A stretch of 36,858 nt of DNA. Source: Symsagittifera roscoffensis (Eukaryota; Xenacoelomorpha; Acoela; Convolutidae). Below are positions 1 to 10,002 of this stretch, piece after piece. The position numbers and the translations under genes were made by a program. The DNA is taken from the NCBI RefSeq assembly GCF_963678635.1, contig NW_026970917.1, positions 1-36,858 of the forward strand, read 5' to 3'. The stretch's first letter is position 1. Each line of letters starts with the position of its first letter. The notes beneath the pieces are model-generated. The model did no database searches, had not been told where the DNA came from, and worked only from the letters and a program-made list of their open reading frames with translations.

Positions 1-315
1 GTTTTTGGCGATGTTTGTTTAGCTACTAAGGTCTCACTTTTGTTTACTATTGAACAAACATTTGTTAAGCTAAATTATATAAATTCTAACTTAACTTAGA
101 TAGTGCGACTGCACTTTTTCGGCAAACTCACTTTTGGCACAATGGTCCTTAAGTGATACAGCAGACGACCAAAATCAATTTGAAGTTTTTAAATACCAAT
201 ACATGAATGACTTGGCTATAAATGATAAAAAAAAACAGGAGACTTATGCCTAATTAATTGACTTTCAGAGAAGAAAAAAATTTATTCCATTCAAGACAAA
301 AATCATCAATAATCA
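1..315. other. Left flank of element 1, no gene seen
   Basis: AT-rich sequence without a convincing reading frame or recognised repeat. It is the genomic flank in which element 1 sits: its last bases carry the left copy of the TTAA duplication, and in the empty site it would be continuous with the sequence starting at 16846. Confidence 0.5.
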
Positions 316-319
316 TTAA
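316..319. repeat. Target-site duplication of element 1 (TTAA)
   Basis: TTAA immediately precedes the 5' LTR (TGGAACC...) at 320, and the same TTAA follows the 3' LTR end (...CAGTCGG) at 16842-16845. The solo LTR of the same family is also flanked by a 4-bp repeat (TAAG), so a 4-bp duplication looks characteristic of this family. It ties the two ends, 16.5 kb apart, to one insertion event. Confidence 0.75.
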
Positions 320-373
320 TGGAACCTGATCTAAACTACATTTTATTATTGGATAAATTAGATATTTTATCAC

Positions 374-381
374 TATAAAAT
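374..381 (+). promoter_or_regulatory. TATA-like box in the element 1 LTR
   Basis: TATAAAAT at 374-381, repeated at 16462-16469 in the 3' LTR. It lies in an AT palindrome (ATATTTTAT, CACT spacer, ATAAAATAT) and is followed about 15 bp later by CCAAT. The position in the first third of the LTR fits a U3 promoter, but AT-richness makes chance matches likely. Confidence 0.35.
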
Positions 382-434
382 ATTTAATATTAACCAATCA
401 TATTCCATCTAACTAACAACCCACTTGTTTGTAA

Positions 435-462
435 GTGCTGAAATTACTTGTAATTTCAGCAC
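435..462. repeat. Perfect 13-bp-arm palindrome in the LTR
   Basis: Arms GTGCTGAAATTAC and GTAATTTCAGCAC with a TT spacer. The identical structure is at 16523-16550 in the 3' LTR, and an 11-bp-arm version (AA spacer on the + strand) is at 28469-28492 in the solo LTR. Conservation across three LTRs suggests a protein-binding site or an RNA hairpin rather than chance. Confidence 0.7.
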
Positions 463-509
463 CAGAGAGATTTGAATTTAACTTAGAAATTAGTTACCCC
501 AAAGTACCA

Positions 510-3102
510 ATGACGACACTGTCATTGCAGAACAATCAGATTACGTTTGAGACCCTGAATGTCTCATCCAGCATTTTAAAATTTTCCAGCAGATATCTCA
601 AGTCAAGCAATCAGTACAATATCTTTTCACAAAGATTATGTAAAAATAATACCACTAACAGTTGAAAAACACCTAAAAATTATAATACATTTTTACCTGA
701 TACACAAAATAACAGCTTAAATTCAACAGTTATACATAATGAAAACCTCAGTGGAACTAGAAATCTTACACAGCAAGATATTCAAACAACATCACACTTC
801 ATAAATGAAGAAATAGTTCAAACAACTGTAAAAACTACACAAAAAAGTATCTCACCAATACGTCCGAACCTCACAACACCAAAAAAAATACAACACTAAC
901 ACAAGTAACCTTACAATCGACCGTTAAACCTTCGGTTGCTCCAAAATATTCACATATGGACTATCAGACATATAGACCAATGACAAAACCGTCAAAAACA
1001 CGAAAAACGTTCACAAGAAACACTTTTGCAGAACACAACTATAATTATGTAAATCAGTCAAAAACAAATCAACCCCCCCCCCCGAAAAAATATGCAAAAC
1101 CTAAACCATGTATGTTCTCATTATTGGAATCTTCCAAATACATCGACCAATTCAGTAAATTTCCCAGAAAATCCACACCCTCCACAGGATCATAGTGAAA
1201 ATTACCCATTTTTTCGACAAAATAGGAATAAACAACAAACACCCTATTACACAAATTATTAATCATCTGATGATGATGATTATCATCAACCAGACATTTT
1301 TAACCCATATACACAAGAATATCGCACACAAAGACCGCGACAATCTCAACCGTCCCAAAATATGAAAACTTACTCACAAAATCCAGCAGATATGCAGAAT
1401 CAACAACCAGTGCATATACAAAACTCAATTAACACACAATCTTTTCAACCTATACAATCACAAAAACCAATGACTATGAATTCTTACCAACCAACTCAAA
1501 TGCAAAATGGAGTACCGCTACCATATTATCTACAACAACATGAAATTACAAAAATCAACTTACAAATTTCTCGCAAATACCAAACGCCGCAGAGTCACTC
1601 CAAATGACGATGAATCCATATTTAATGGGAGGATCGTCAATAACATCCAATAAATCATGATTGGTAGTCACAGGAACAGACCCTGAATACTCAGTAGAAG
1701 ATTACCTAAATGCAGTCACCTAAAAGTAACAGACCAGAACCAATTAATACACGACTCCATCAAAATTGGATACATAGACGCACAGCGTTAATACAAACAA
1801 CACTAGATGGCGCAGCCCAAAAATGGTTTTCAGTACTACCTATAGACATAAAATCAGATTGGAAAAGATTCAGACAAGAATTTTCAAAAATGTTTGATTC
1901 TGAAAGAAACAAACAACATCAAAGAGTTTTATGCAACGAAATTCGCAGATTACCAAATGAAACAATTAAACCATTAGCAGTTCGAATCAAAAACTAGTTC
2001 GAAAAGCATATTCACTCAATACACATGATTACAAAAACACAAAAATGACATGAAATTTTAATGATGACGTTAACACCTCAATTAAGGAAAATAGCTATAA
2101 AAAAGAGAGCATCTCATCCTTCCTCAATTCGAGAACCAGATTTAGATTTTAGAAAATTAGTAGATAAACTAGAACAAGCAGAAATCACAATGAATATAGA
2201 AGAAACAAAAAATCTAAAACTACAGTATGTTAATCGAATCGAAACAAATACTACACATATAAATAACCTACAAGGATCAGATACAGACTTGATTGAAAAA
2301 ATCACTGAAATTTTGAACATCTATGAAAAGAACCCAAATTTTAAAGGCAAACCATCTTTCAAGAAATGGTGTAATTTTTGCCGACGATACGGACACAGTA
2401 TTGCCGAATGTAGACAAAAACAACAAGACAATCAGAATAAACCTCAAAAGCACAAAGAACCAAATAATTCATTCTATCAATATATGAAAAAAGATAAAAA
2501 CCTACCAAACAAGAATATACACAGTAATAATAGCTCTGGAATGCTACTTCCAGGCAACTCAAATTATTCAAGAAATCAATCACCGTATAACTCCAGTTAT
2601 AGAGGTAGATCGCCCGAACAAAGAAATTCATGAAATTTCTCACAAAATAGATATAGTCGATCGAATAGCCAAAATAACCAAAATAGAAATAACTATTCAC
2701 GATCGAATTCAAACACAACAGAATTTATTTCTGCATCCAGTTCCCATTCAAACCCAAGGAATAGACACTATTCCATCAACAGATCACGAAATGCATCATA
2801 TCACAGAAATAGAAACTATTCAAACAATAGGAATAGAAGTTATTGCAACAAACAATCGAAATCAGAACTATCCAAACAACAGATCAAGGAATAACTCATA
2901 TAATAGATCAAATTATCAAAGATCAAATGATAACTATCATGACAGATCACGAAATAATTCACAAAACCGAAACTCAAGCTACAACAATAGATACAGAAAC
3001 TATTCCCAGTCACCCCATAGGAATAATAACCGTTACCCCGATTCTCAACATCGATACAGAAGTAACACACCAAAGCATCAAAGACACATCAATCAAGTAT
3101 GA
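510..3102 (+). pseudogene. gag: gag of element 1 (broken)
   Basis: Structural protein of the element, in pieces. The likely start is the ATG at 510 (MTTLSLQNNQITFETL), only 12 bp after the truncated LTR. Stops (663, 897) and frame changes split the N-terminal part. A Gln/Pro/Asn-rich linker follows (about 1362-1607). The capsid-like part lies at 1710-1997, with the Ty3/gypsy Gag signature around DGAAQKWFSVLP and FRQEFSKMF. At 2370-2410 there is one canonical zinc knuckle, C-X2-C-X4-H-X4-C (CNFCRRYGHSIAEC), for RNA binding. The C-terminal part (2540-3102, with a stop at 2631 and a frame change) is a long Arg/Ser/Asn/Tyr-rich repeat tail. Poly-C at 1074-1083 is a likely indel hotspot. Family assignment is secure; exact exon-like limits of each piece are not. 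Confidence 0.8.
2640..3102 (+). repeat. Imperfect RSRNNS/NRN-type repeats in the Gag tail
   Basis: Short degenerate units rich in AGATCA/AATAGA/AACTAT encode runs such as RSRNNSYNRSNYQRSN and HDRSRNNSQNRNSSYN, with a frame change around 2790-2880. The low-complexity, basic/Asn/Tyr composition is what remains constant. It probably adds nucleic-acid binding to the single zinc knuckle upstream. The minus-strand open frames here are shadows of the repeat. Confidence 0.6.
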
Positions 3103-3395
3103 ACAAATGAAGAAACAACTTCAGACCCCCCAGGTATTGATAACACAGAAAATAATGAATTTCAAATAAAACCACATTAATTGTGAATCAACAGATACTG
3201 AAAGTGATACAGATATCACCATATCAGTAAATGTGATTACTGTCGAAAACGACTATGAACTATCATATATGAACAACCCTTTAGTTCACACATTTATGAA
3301 AATCAATTGAAACTTCTTCATAATTATTACACTAGACCCATTAATAAAATACACGAACTACACAAGAAGTAAACGAAATTAACACTGTAATTAAA

Positions 3396-4403
3396 CCTGA
3401 TAAAAAAGACGAAGTACAATGCTCAAACACAAAACATATTTATCTAAACATTCAAAACGAACAACCGAGAAAAAAAATTTGGACAATCCCATTTCTCTTA
3501 GAGAGTCCAAGAAGTAAAGAATTTCAACCACCAGATCTTGAAATTGATTTTTTTATCGACTCAGGAGCAGAATCAAATATCATTAACATTCCCACATGGA
3601 ATGAAATCAAAACACTGCATCCGAATTTAACACCTCTTTAAACATCTAGTAAACTAGCAACAGCACAAGGATCAACATTAGTAAATTATGGAAAAATCCA
3701 ACTATTCCTTGTTCCCACAAGAACAATGGAACAAAACAAGATTTTGAACAATTCATTTAACCAAACATTTCATTTTACTGATATTAAGCACAATATCATT
3801 GGCATACCGTTTATAACTAAATATATACCAACAATAAACATCTTAAATAGTAAAATCCACATCAAAGATAAATATACAAAAACGAAAAACACAGCCTTAA
3901 CATTCTTTCAAAGATTAAACAAACAACCACCATTCTTCTCAAAATTTTACCCCATTTATAATCAAGAACGGAAACACCTGAAACCACTATCAAGAAACGT
4001 ATATAACTTTTCAATAAAACAAGTTCATCAGTATGACAAAAGTCAAAACAAACAACAACTTTTCATGTCAGATTTCGAATTCAAACCCATTCACAAATTT
4101 TTCAAAATTACAATCTCATCCATAAAATACTTGAAAAACACAAATTCCGATATTATTTCACTACACGTGTATAATAATACGCCATATCAAATAACATTAC
4201 CCTTAGGACTATTAGGATATTGTGAAACAAATGCTACAACCTCACCTATAAATGAAGTAGCATATCGAGTAAATAATATATTACAGCTATTAGATATTTG
4301 TCAATCAACAATTCTTGACGAACAATTATCCATAAACAATATAATAAGTAGTGAAAAAAAAGAAATAAATATTACTTCTCAAAAACACCATATTTTAAAC
4401 TAA
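3396..4403 (+). pseudogene. Retropepsin-like protease region of element 1
   Basis: Aspartic protease that would mature the Gag-Pol polyprotein. The catalytic triad is visible as FIDSGAESNII at 3552-3584 (D-S-G), followed by KLATAQGSTLVNYGKI and, about 80 residues on, the hydrophobic DIKHNIIGIPFITKY, matching the retropepsin C-terminal ILG-type motif (here IIG). One in-frame TAA at 3639 breaks it. The frame then runs on from 3726 to 4403 as a 200-residue linker of unclear role before RT. The linker is Asn/Ile/Lys-rich and has no recognised domain. Confidence 0.7.
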
Positions 4404-4440
4404 CATTTAATATAGCAAATTATACAAAAGAACAACAAAA

Positions 4441-6166
4441 ATTTTTAACAATGTTTTATTTTCAAAACTCACAGATAACGCAAAGTGAATTTGACAAGTT
4501 AGCTAAACAATTGATAAAATTTTCAACAGTCTAAGCAACATCAGAATTTGACGTTGGAAAAATTACTTCATCACTACACCTTCCATTAAAACCTGACGCA
4601 GTTTTCAAAAAACAAAGAGCAAGTAAAGTACCAATTCACTTACACGACAAGGTAAATGAATTACTTGATATTTTAGAACAATACGAAATTATATCACCAG
4701 TAAATAAAGAAGAACAACCAAAAGGTATTACTTTCATCAACCCTGTTATCATTCTAGCAAAAGGTGAATCACTAAAATTAGTTTTAGACGCTAGATATCT
4801 CAATTCACTAATTGACGAATCAAAAGGTAATTGGCCCATTGAACCAATACAAGTTATCTTAACAAAGATAAATGGTAAATAATTCACAACCGCAGACATA
4901 AATACTGCTTACAATCAAATGCCACTAGTTGAACAATCACGACGATTAACACTATTTGTTATTGGAAATCAATAATACGAATTTAATCGATTATTCTATG
5001 GAATATCCATAGGACCAGCAGCTTTTTCAGCTTTCATGAGTAAATTTTTTAGACCACTAATACTCAAGAAAAATGCAATCACATTTTAAGATGATGTTTT
5101 CATGCAATCACAAACTAAAGACGAAATGTTTACAGTTTTGGAACAATATCATAAAATACTTCGGAACGAAAATCTGAAATCAGCCCCCGATAAATCACAT
5201 TTCTTCTGAACGCGCGTTAAATTTTTAGGACATAATATAGAACAAAACACTATCATCCCATTAAAATCACGCATTCGTGCACTTCAAAAACTTCAACCAC
5301 CTACAAATAAAAAGAAAATCCAAGAATTCCTTGGAATGATGAATTTCTTAAGTAAATATGTTTACAAAATGCAATTATACTTAAGACCTTTCTAAAACAT
5401 CCTCAGACAACAAAATAATTTTGAATGGACCACTGAACATCAACCACGATTTGGAGAAAATAAAAAACTTTTAACAGAACAAATTTTAAACACAATTCCA
5501 GATCCAAACCAACTATTCTATGCAATGTGCGATGCTTCGAATTTTGGCATCGGCGCAGCATTATTACAATCACACAATGGCACAAACAAAATGAATCTTA
5601 TATCAGCAAATTCACGATTATTCACACAAGCCGAGCTAAGACTCTCTACTCTAATGAGAGAATGTACAGCTATAATTTACACACTTACAGAATACGAATT
5701 TCTGATACTTGGATCAAAACATCCAACAGTTTTATTTACAGATCATAAACCAATTATATTTCTTTTCACACAAAAATCAAATCCCAATCATAGAGTTTAT
5801 AGATTTCAACTAATTTTAATGAAATTTCTAAGCTTACATATACTTTGGACAGCAGGAAAAAACCTTGCATTACCAGATTCATTAAGTAGAAATACGCCAT
5901 CTGAACTACTTACACGAAAAACTACAGTTGAAATACCAAAAAATATCAAAATCTATCTCGCAAAAGATGAAACATCACCTCGATTAGAATGCAAATACGC
6001 ATTAAAAACTGACATTGATCAATCACAAATAAATAATCTACAACATTTTCCACTCTACCTAGATTGCCAAAATAATCACTATGAAGTTGATTTATTAGGT
6101 ACATCTACCATCAAACCAATTCCATACTCACAATGGATAAAAAATAATACTCAACAAAAAAAATGA
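4441..6166 (+). pseudogene. pol: Reverse transcriptase and RNase H of element 1
   Basis: One continuous reading frame with no indel, but with stops at 4532, 4880, 4973, 5087 and 5393 (TAA) and at 5207 (TGA). RT motifs in order: PIHLHDKVNELLDILEQYEI, LKLVLDARYLNSLI, FTTADINTAYNQMPL (first catalytic Asp), YEFNRLFYGISIGPAAFS, then F-stop-DDVF at 5084 where the [FY]-x-DD box lies (the stop occupies the x position), VKFLGH, and KKKIQEFLGMMNFLSKY. RNase H follows with YAMCDASNFGIGAALLQ, LRLSTLMRECTAIIYTL, VLFTDHKPIIF and LALPDSLSRN, a complete acidic set. A C-terminal segment to 6166 links to integrase. Assignment to Ty3/gypsy rests on the CDAS, TDHKP and DSLSRN series and the gene order. Confidence 0.9.
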
Positions 6167-6569
6167 AACAACAACCGCATAAAAAAAGACCTTTTTCCAA
6201 TAATTGAAAAAAAAATTTGACCGATAAAATAAATTTATCAGGACCACAAACGAATGATTCAAAATACACAATAAATCAAGTTTTTAACCTCCATGACCCA
6301 CTTGATACCATTCCCCTATCAAAACTAGAAATTGGTAATATTTTTCTCCCACCAACAGAAAACAATACCAAAACTTTGACCCAGTAATTAGAAAACTCAA
6401 ATCATGGCACAAATAGAAAACAAAACCAGCAAAAGCTGAGACCACAATTTAAGGAACCAAAACACTCCTCCGATATTTCCGAAAATTTAATAATACAACA
6501 ATCCATGAAAATACAGATTTTTTAGAATATCAATTAGATGATTCTAAAGTTCCCTGTCTCCCCTTAACT

Positions 6570-7958
6570 ATGATACTGATAGCATTTAACATCTCCCATA
6601 CACAAAATACAAAAGGACACTCAGGATCAGAAAAGACATACTCGAACTTCACACAAAATTTTTATTTTCCAAATGCCCCAATTTGGATAAAAGTATTATG
6701 CAATGATTGTATAAAATGTCAATTGAACAAACCTTATCCAAATCAAAAACAAATAGCACAAAAACAAGATTTTAAAGGACAAAGTTTATATTTCAACCAT
6801 AGAATTTCATTCGACACAAAAGGACCAATTTCACCATCCTCTGAAGGAACTTCCTACATGATGGTCAATGTTGATGCATTCACGCACTATGTAGCACTCA
6901 ACCCAGTACCACATTGTAATGCTTATTATGCTTACACAACACTTTACGAACACTGGATAGCTAATTTCGGATTACCCGAAATCCTAGTTACAGACAACGG
7001 TACAGAATTTAATAAGAATGAACTTATCACACTATGTCACTTAAACAACATTAAACATAAATCACGTACATCTCATGCACCTTGGACAAACGGTTTAGTC
7101 GAAAGTATGAACCGTTCATTACAAGAATATCTTAGATGTATCATTAATGGAAATGATACACGATAAATAGAATGGTCAGCAGATGTAAAAACGCACACGG
7201 TCATTGCAAACCAAATTAAGATTCAATATGCTATAATCTACCATTACAAACACATGATGAAGATCATTTTCATCACCCACAAGTTCTCAAATTAGCCTCC
7301 GGCACACATACCGAATGGATTTTAAATAGAGATAAAAAGCACAATGAAATCTACCAAAAAGTAACCCAGAAATTGTTACAAAGGCAAAACAAAAACAGTC
7401 AAATTAAATCACGTTTTATGCCAGCCACAGATTTAAAAATTGGAACATTTGTGTTAATACCTAATTTCAATACACAAAAAGGAATTTCCAAAAAATTACA
7501 ACCATTTCAAAAAGGACCATACCAAATAATTGCCAAATCCACTGAAGTAACATACAAACTCACAGATTCAACCAAAAAAGAAATTGTTCAACATCGTAAC
7601 AATTTATTACCTTACTACCCGAAAGAATACGCATTACGCGAATTAACTCAATTATGTTCGTTTACAGGTTTAAAAACTATTCAAAACAATACACATACAG
7701 AGCAAGAAACAAATGTACATGACGATATTCATCATAAACAAAATCAAAAACAAAACACAAAAAACACCAGACCCAAAATTATCTCAAAAAGAAAGAAAAA
7801 ACAAGAAAATGATAGAAAAAATCTTACCACAAGAACAAATAGACAAATCAGAACACAGAGAATCATCACGACCTAGAAATCAACCACGTAAAAATTACAA
7901 AACATTCATCCCACAATCTAAAATATTAAAGAAAGTTGAATTTCAAAAACAACTTTAA
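6570..7958 (+). pseudogene. pol: Integrase of element 1
   Basis: Inserts the cDNA into the genome. The HHCC zinc domain is seen as HTQNTKGHSG then CNDCIKCQ (6597-6723). The DDE core has FDTKGP (first Asp, about 6814), LVTDNGTEFNKNE (second Asp, about 6993) and GLVESMNRSLQEY (Glu, about 7101). A TAA at 7164 ends the first piece; a decayed stretch follows to about 7370. The C-terminal domain (7373-7876) has KIGTFVLIPNF and the GPY motif KLQPFQKGPYQII, then VQHRNNLLPYY. The end of Pol is in another frame (to 7958), with RPRNQPRKNYKTFIPQSK. No chromodomain is visible. Confidence 0.85.
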
Positions 7959-8714
7959 TTTTAAATGTCAATAATTCGTACACCTCTAAATTATTTTGAA
8001 CTTTCACATTTTCAAAATAACTTGCTGAAACATACGCAACAATTCTAGTTCAAATTCAGCCAATAGGATTCACTCAAATCCGTCACCTTCAATATCTCTA
8101 ACACAAACCTACTAGCCGCTAGATATTAATCTCCAGGCATATCTATAACTATAACTTTACAACCTCTAGGTCAAAAATAAGCAACTTGCTAAAACCTGAC
8201 AACTAAAATAAACACCACCATAATATTACAACCCTCCCCTATCAAATAATGCAAAGATCAACAATATTTTTCCAACTTAGACCTCAAAAACCCTCCAACC
8301 AAAAATGGCAAATTAGCCTAAAGTAAAAAAGGACCATAATCATTTGGCCTAAAGTACAAATATTTCAAAAATACCCCAGATTACCCAACAAATAAAAAAA
8401 ACAAAGAAGACCTCCCAAGCACCATAAAATTAGCCTCCAACAATTTTTCACAAAACTCAACCCACTTGTCAAAAAATCAATAAATAATCCGACCACACTT
8501 GAATTTCGCCCCAGAAAATCAAAAAACAGTCGACGAACGAATCATTTCTTAAATGCTTCTCTCTTTAACAGTCGATACCTTAAGAAATATAATCATAAAC
8601 CTTTTCATAAAATTTTTCATTCTATTTAAACTTTTGCTAAAATTTTTTATTGAATCTTTTGAAGCCCAAATCATTGACCACGTTCACAGGTACAATAATT
8701 CAAATTCTATTTAA
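7959..8714 (+). other. Non-coding spacer between pol and the env-like region
   Basis: About 750 bp that is A/C-rich and G-poor like the rest of the element, with no sustained reading frame. In env-carrying retroelements this position may hold the splice acceptor for a subgenomic env RNA; I see no site clear enough to call. Confidence 0.4.
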
Positions 8715-9991
8715 ATGATACGAACAATTTTTAGTAGAATAGAAATTCTTTTACTATTCGTAATTTTCATCACATTTTTATTATCCCTAAATATGATTAT
8801 GTGCAAATTTGTAAGAGAGGCAATAGACACATTCGCCTTAGCAATAATCCTTTTAATTCTTTTCATCGAAGAATATCAATTAAACATAAGTCTTCCCACT
8901 AAGAAACAGATTAATCGGACACATTTCCAAAATTGCTAACCAACCACCACCAAAACAGTCTTCACCGACCTCTTCCCAAGAAAACCCAATCATACCTACA
9001 ACTACCCAAAACCCCCAAACATCCACACAAATTCTTTTTCAAGATAACCCGTACACTTTCCAAGAACGACACGCCCGCTTATCCGAACCACTAGAACCGG
9101 TTCAGCGACAAGCATCCCTAAGTGAACCAACATATAATTTGTACCCCACATTACCACAAGACTTAAATCGAATAAGACATATTAGTCAAAATCAAAATAC
9201 ATCCGCGAAGAAATAGAAATTTTCAAACCCCCAGAGTTCATTTTGATATACCCCAATCACCAACACCAACTACTTCAGGAATTTCAAGCAGTACACTACC
9301 AGAAACTTCCACACTCCTTTCACAACATAGCACCTCAAATATACCCTCAGACTACCTAGGTTCAACCCCCACATCACAACAAATCCGAGAAAACCCTTTT
9401 AACCCCCCCAACACTACCGAACGACTACCATATTGGACAACACAACCTTACTCACAAGGAGAACCAAACTTAGTAAATGAACCAATAGATATTTTCTCAG
9501 ATGCAACATTATCATCCCTACCAGAAACATTATAACTCCCCTCGACACCATCAATAAGTCAAATATCACCATCATTTTTCCCCCTAAATTTTCCAAATAA
9601 CCTCGACGCTCGATACAGAGAACAATCAACGAATATACCCCTACGATTAGATTGGAACACATTCGTAGCACCTCCCACATTATTCGGACAAAATCACGAG
9701 AGCCACCGAATCCACAGTTGGGCACTCAATAGATTACAATATAGACAAGATATCCACGAAGATATTCGACAACACAATATTCAAATACTCCAACAAAACA
9801 GTCTTCAATTAAAGTTTGAAATAACAGTCAAACTTAATAATTTCGTAGAACACCCCTATCCAATAAGTCCACCAAATATAACAGCTCAATCGCTACCACC
9901 ACCATTTATAACAACTGAAGTAAAATATAAATACGATAGATATACAAAAAACACAACTGGATACATCACATTTTATAACCCATACTCCTGA
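8715..9991 (+). pseudogene. Hydrophobic, then Pro/Ser/Thr-rich reading frame upstream of the glycoprotein
   Basis: Not a recognised family. The first part (8715-8939, 74 codons) has two hydrophobic segments (ILLLFVIFITFLLSLNMIM and TFALAIILLILFI) and reads as a small membrane protein or anchor. After a one-base frame change it continues as a Pro/Ser/Thr/Gln-rich stretch (8941-9213, e.g. SSPTSSQENPIIPTTTQNP). After another frame change comes 9242-9991, with one TAA at 9533, ending at TGA 9989. This last part has more ordered sequence near its end (LDWNTFVAPPTLFGQ, LQLKFEITVKLNNFVEHPYP). It ends 11 bp before the start codon of the glycoprotein. It may be a separate accessory protein translated from the same RNA. 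Function unknown. Confidence 0.5.
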
Positions 9992-10002
9992 TTATCATAC
10001 AC

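Larger units (their letters stand above)
320..498 (+). repeat. 5' LTR of element 1, truncated
   Basis: 179 bp align without gaps to the first 179 bp of the 3' LTR (16408-16586), with 3 substitutions (98.3% identity). After GTTACC the similarity stops abruptly and gag-like coding sequence begins 12 bp later. About 255 bp of LTR, the primer-binding site and any leader are missing, which points to an internal deletion after or during transposition. It retains a TATAAAAT box and the perfect palindrome. Confidence 0.85.

Noticed and set aside
2114-3073. Minus-strand open frames of 68-119 codons over gag
   Set aside because: They are shadows of the low-complexity + strand repeats (Cys/Tyr/Phe-rich translations of Asn/Arg/Ser codons).
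4441-6166. Stop-codon reassignment (TAA/TAG read as Gln) as the reason for the many stops in element 1
   Set aside because: Some stops sit where Gln would fit, but others fall at positions where Tyr, Leu or another residue is usual (F-x-DD box, PF-x-NILR, R-x-IEWS), TGA stops also occur, and elements 2 and 3 do not use TAA/TAG within conserved Gln positions. Decay explains the data better.
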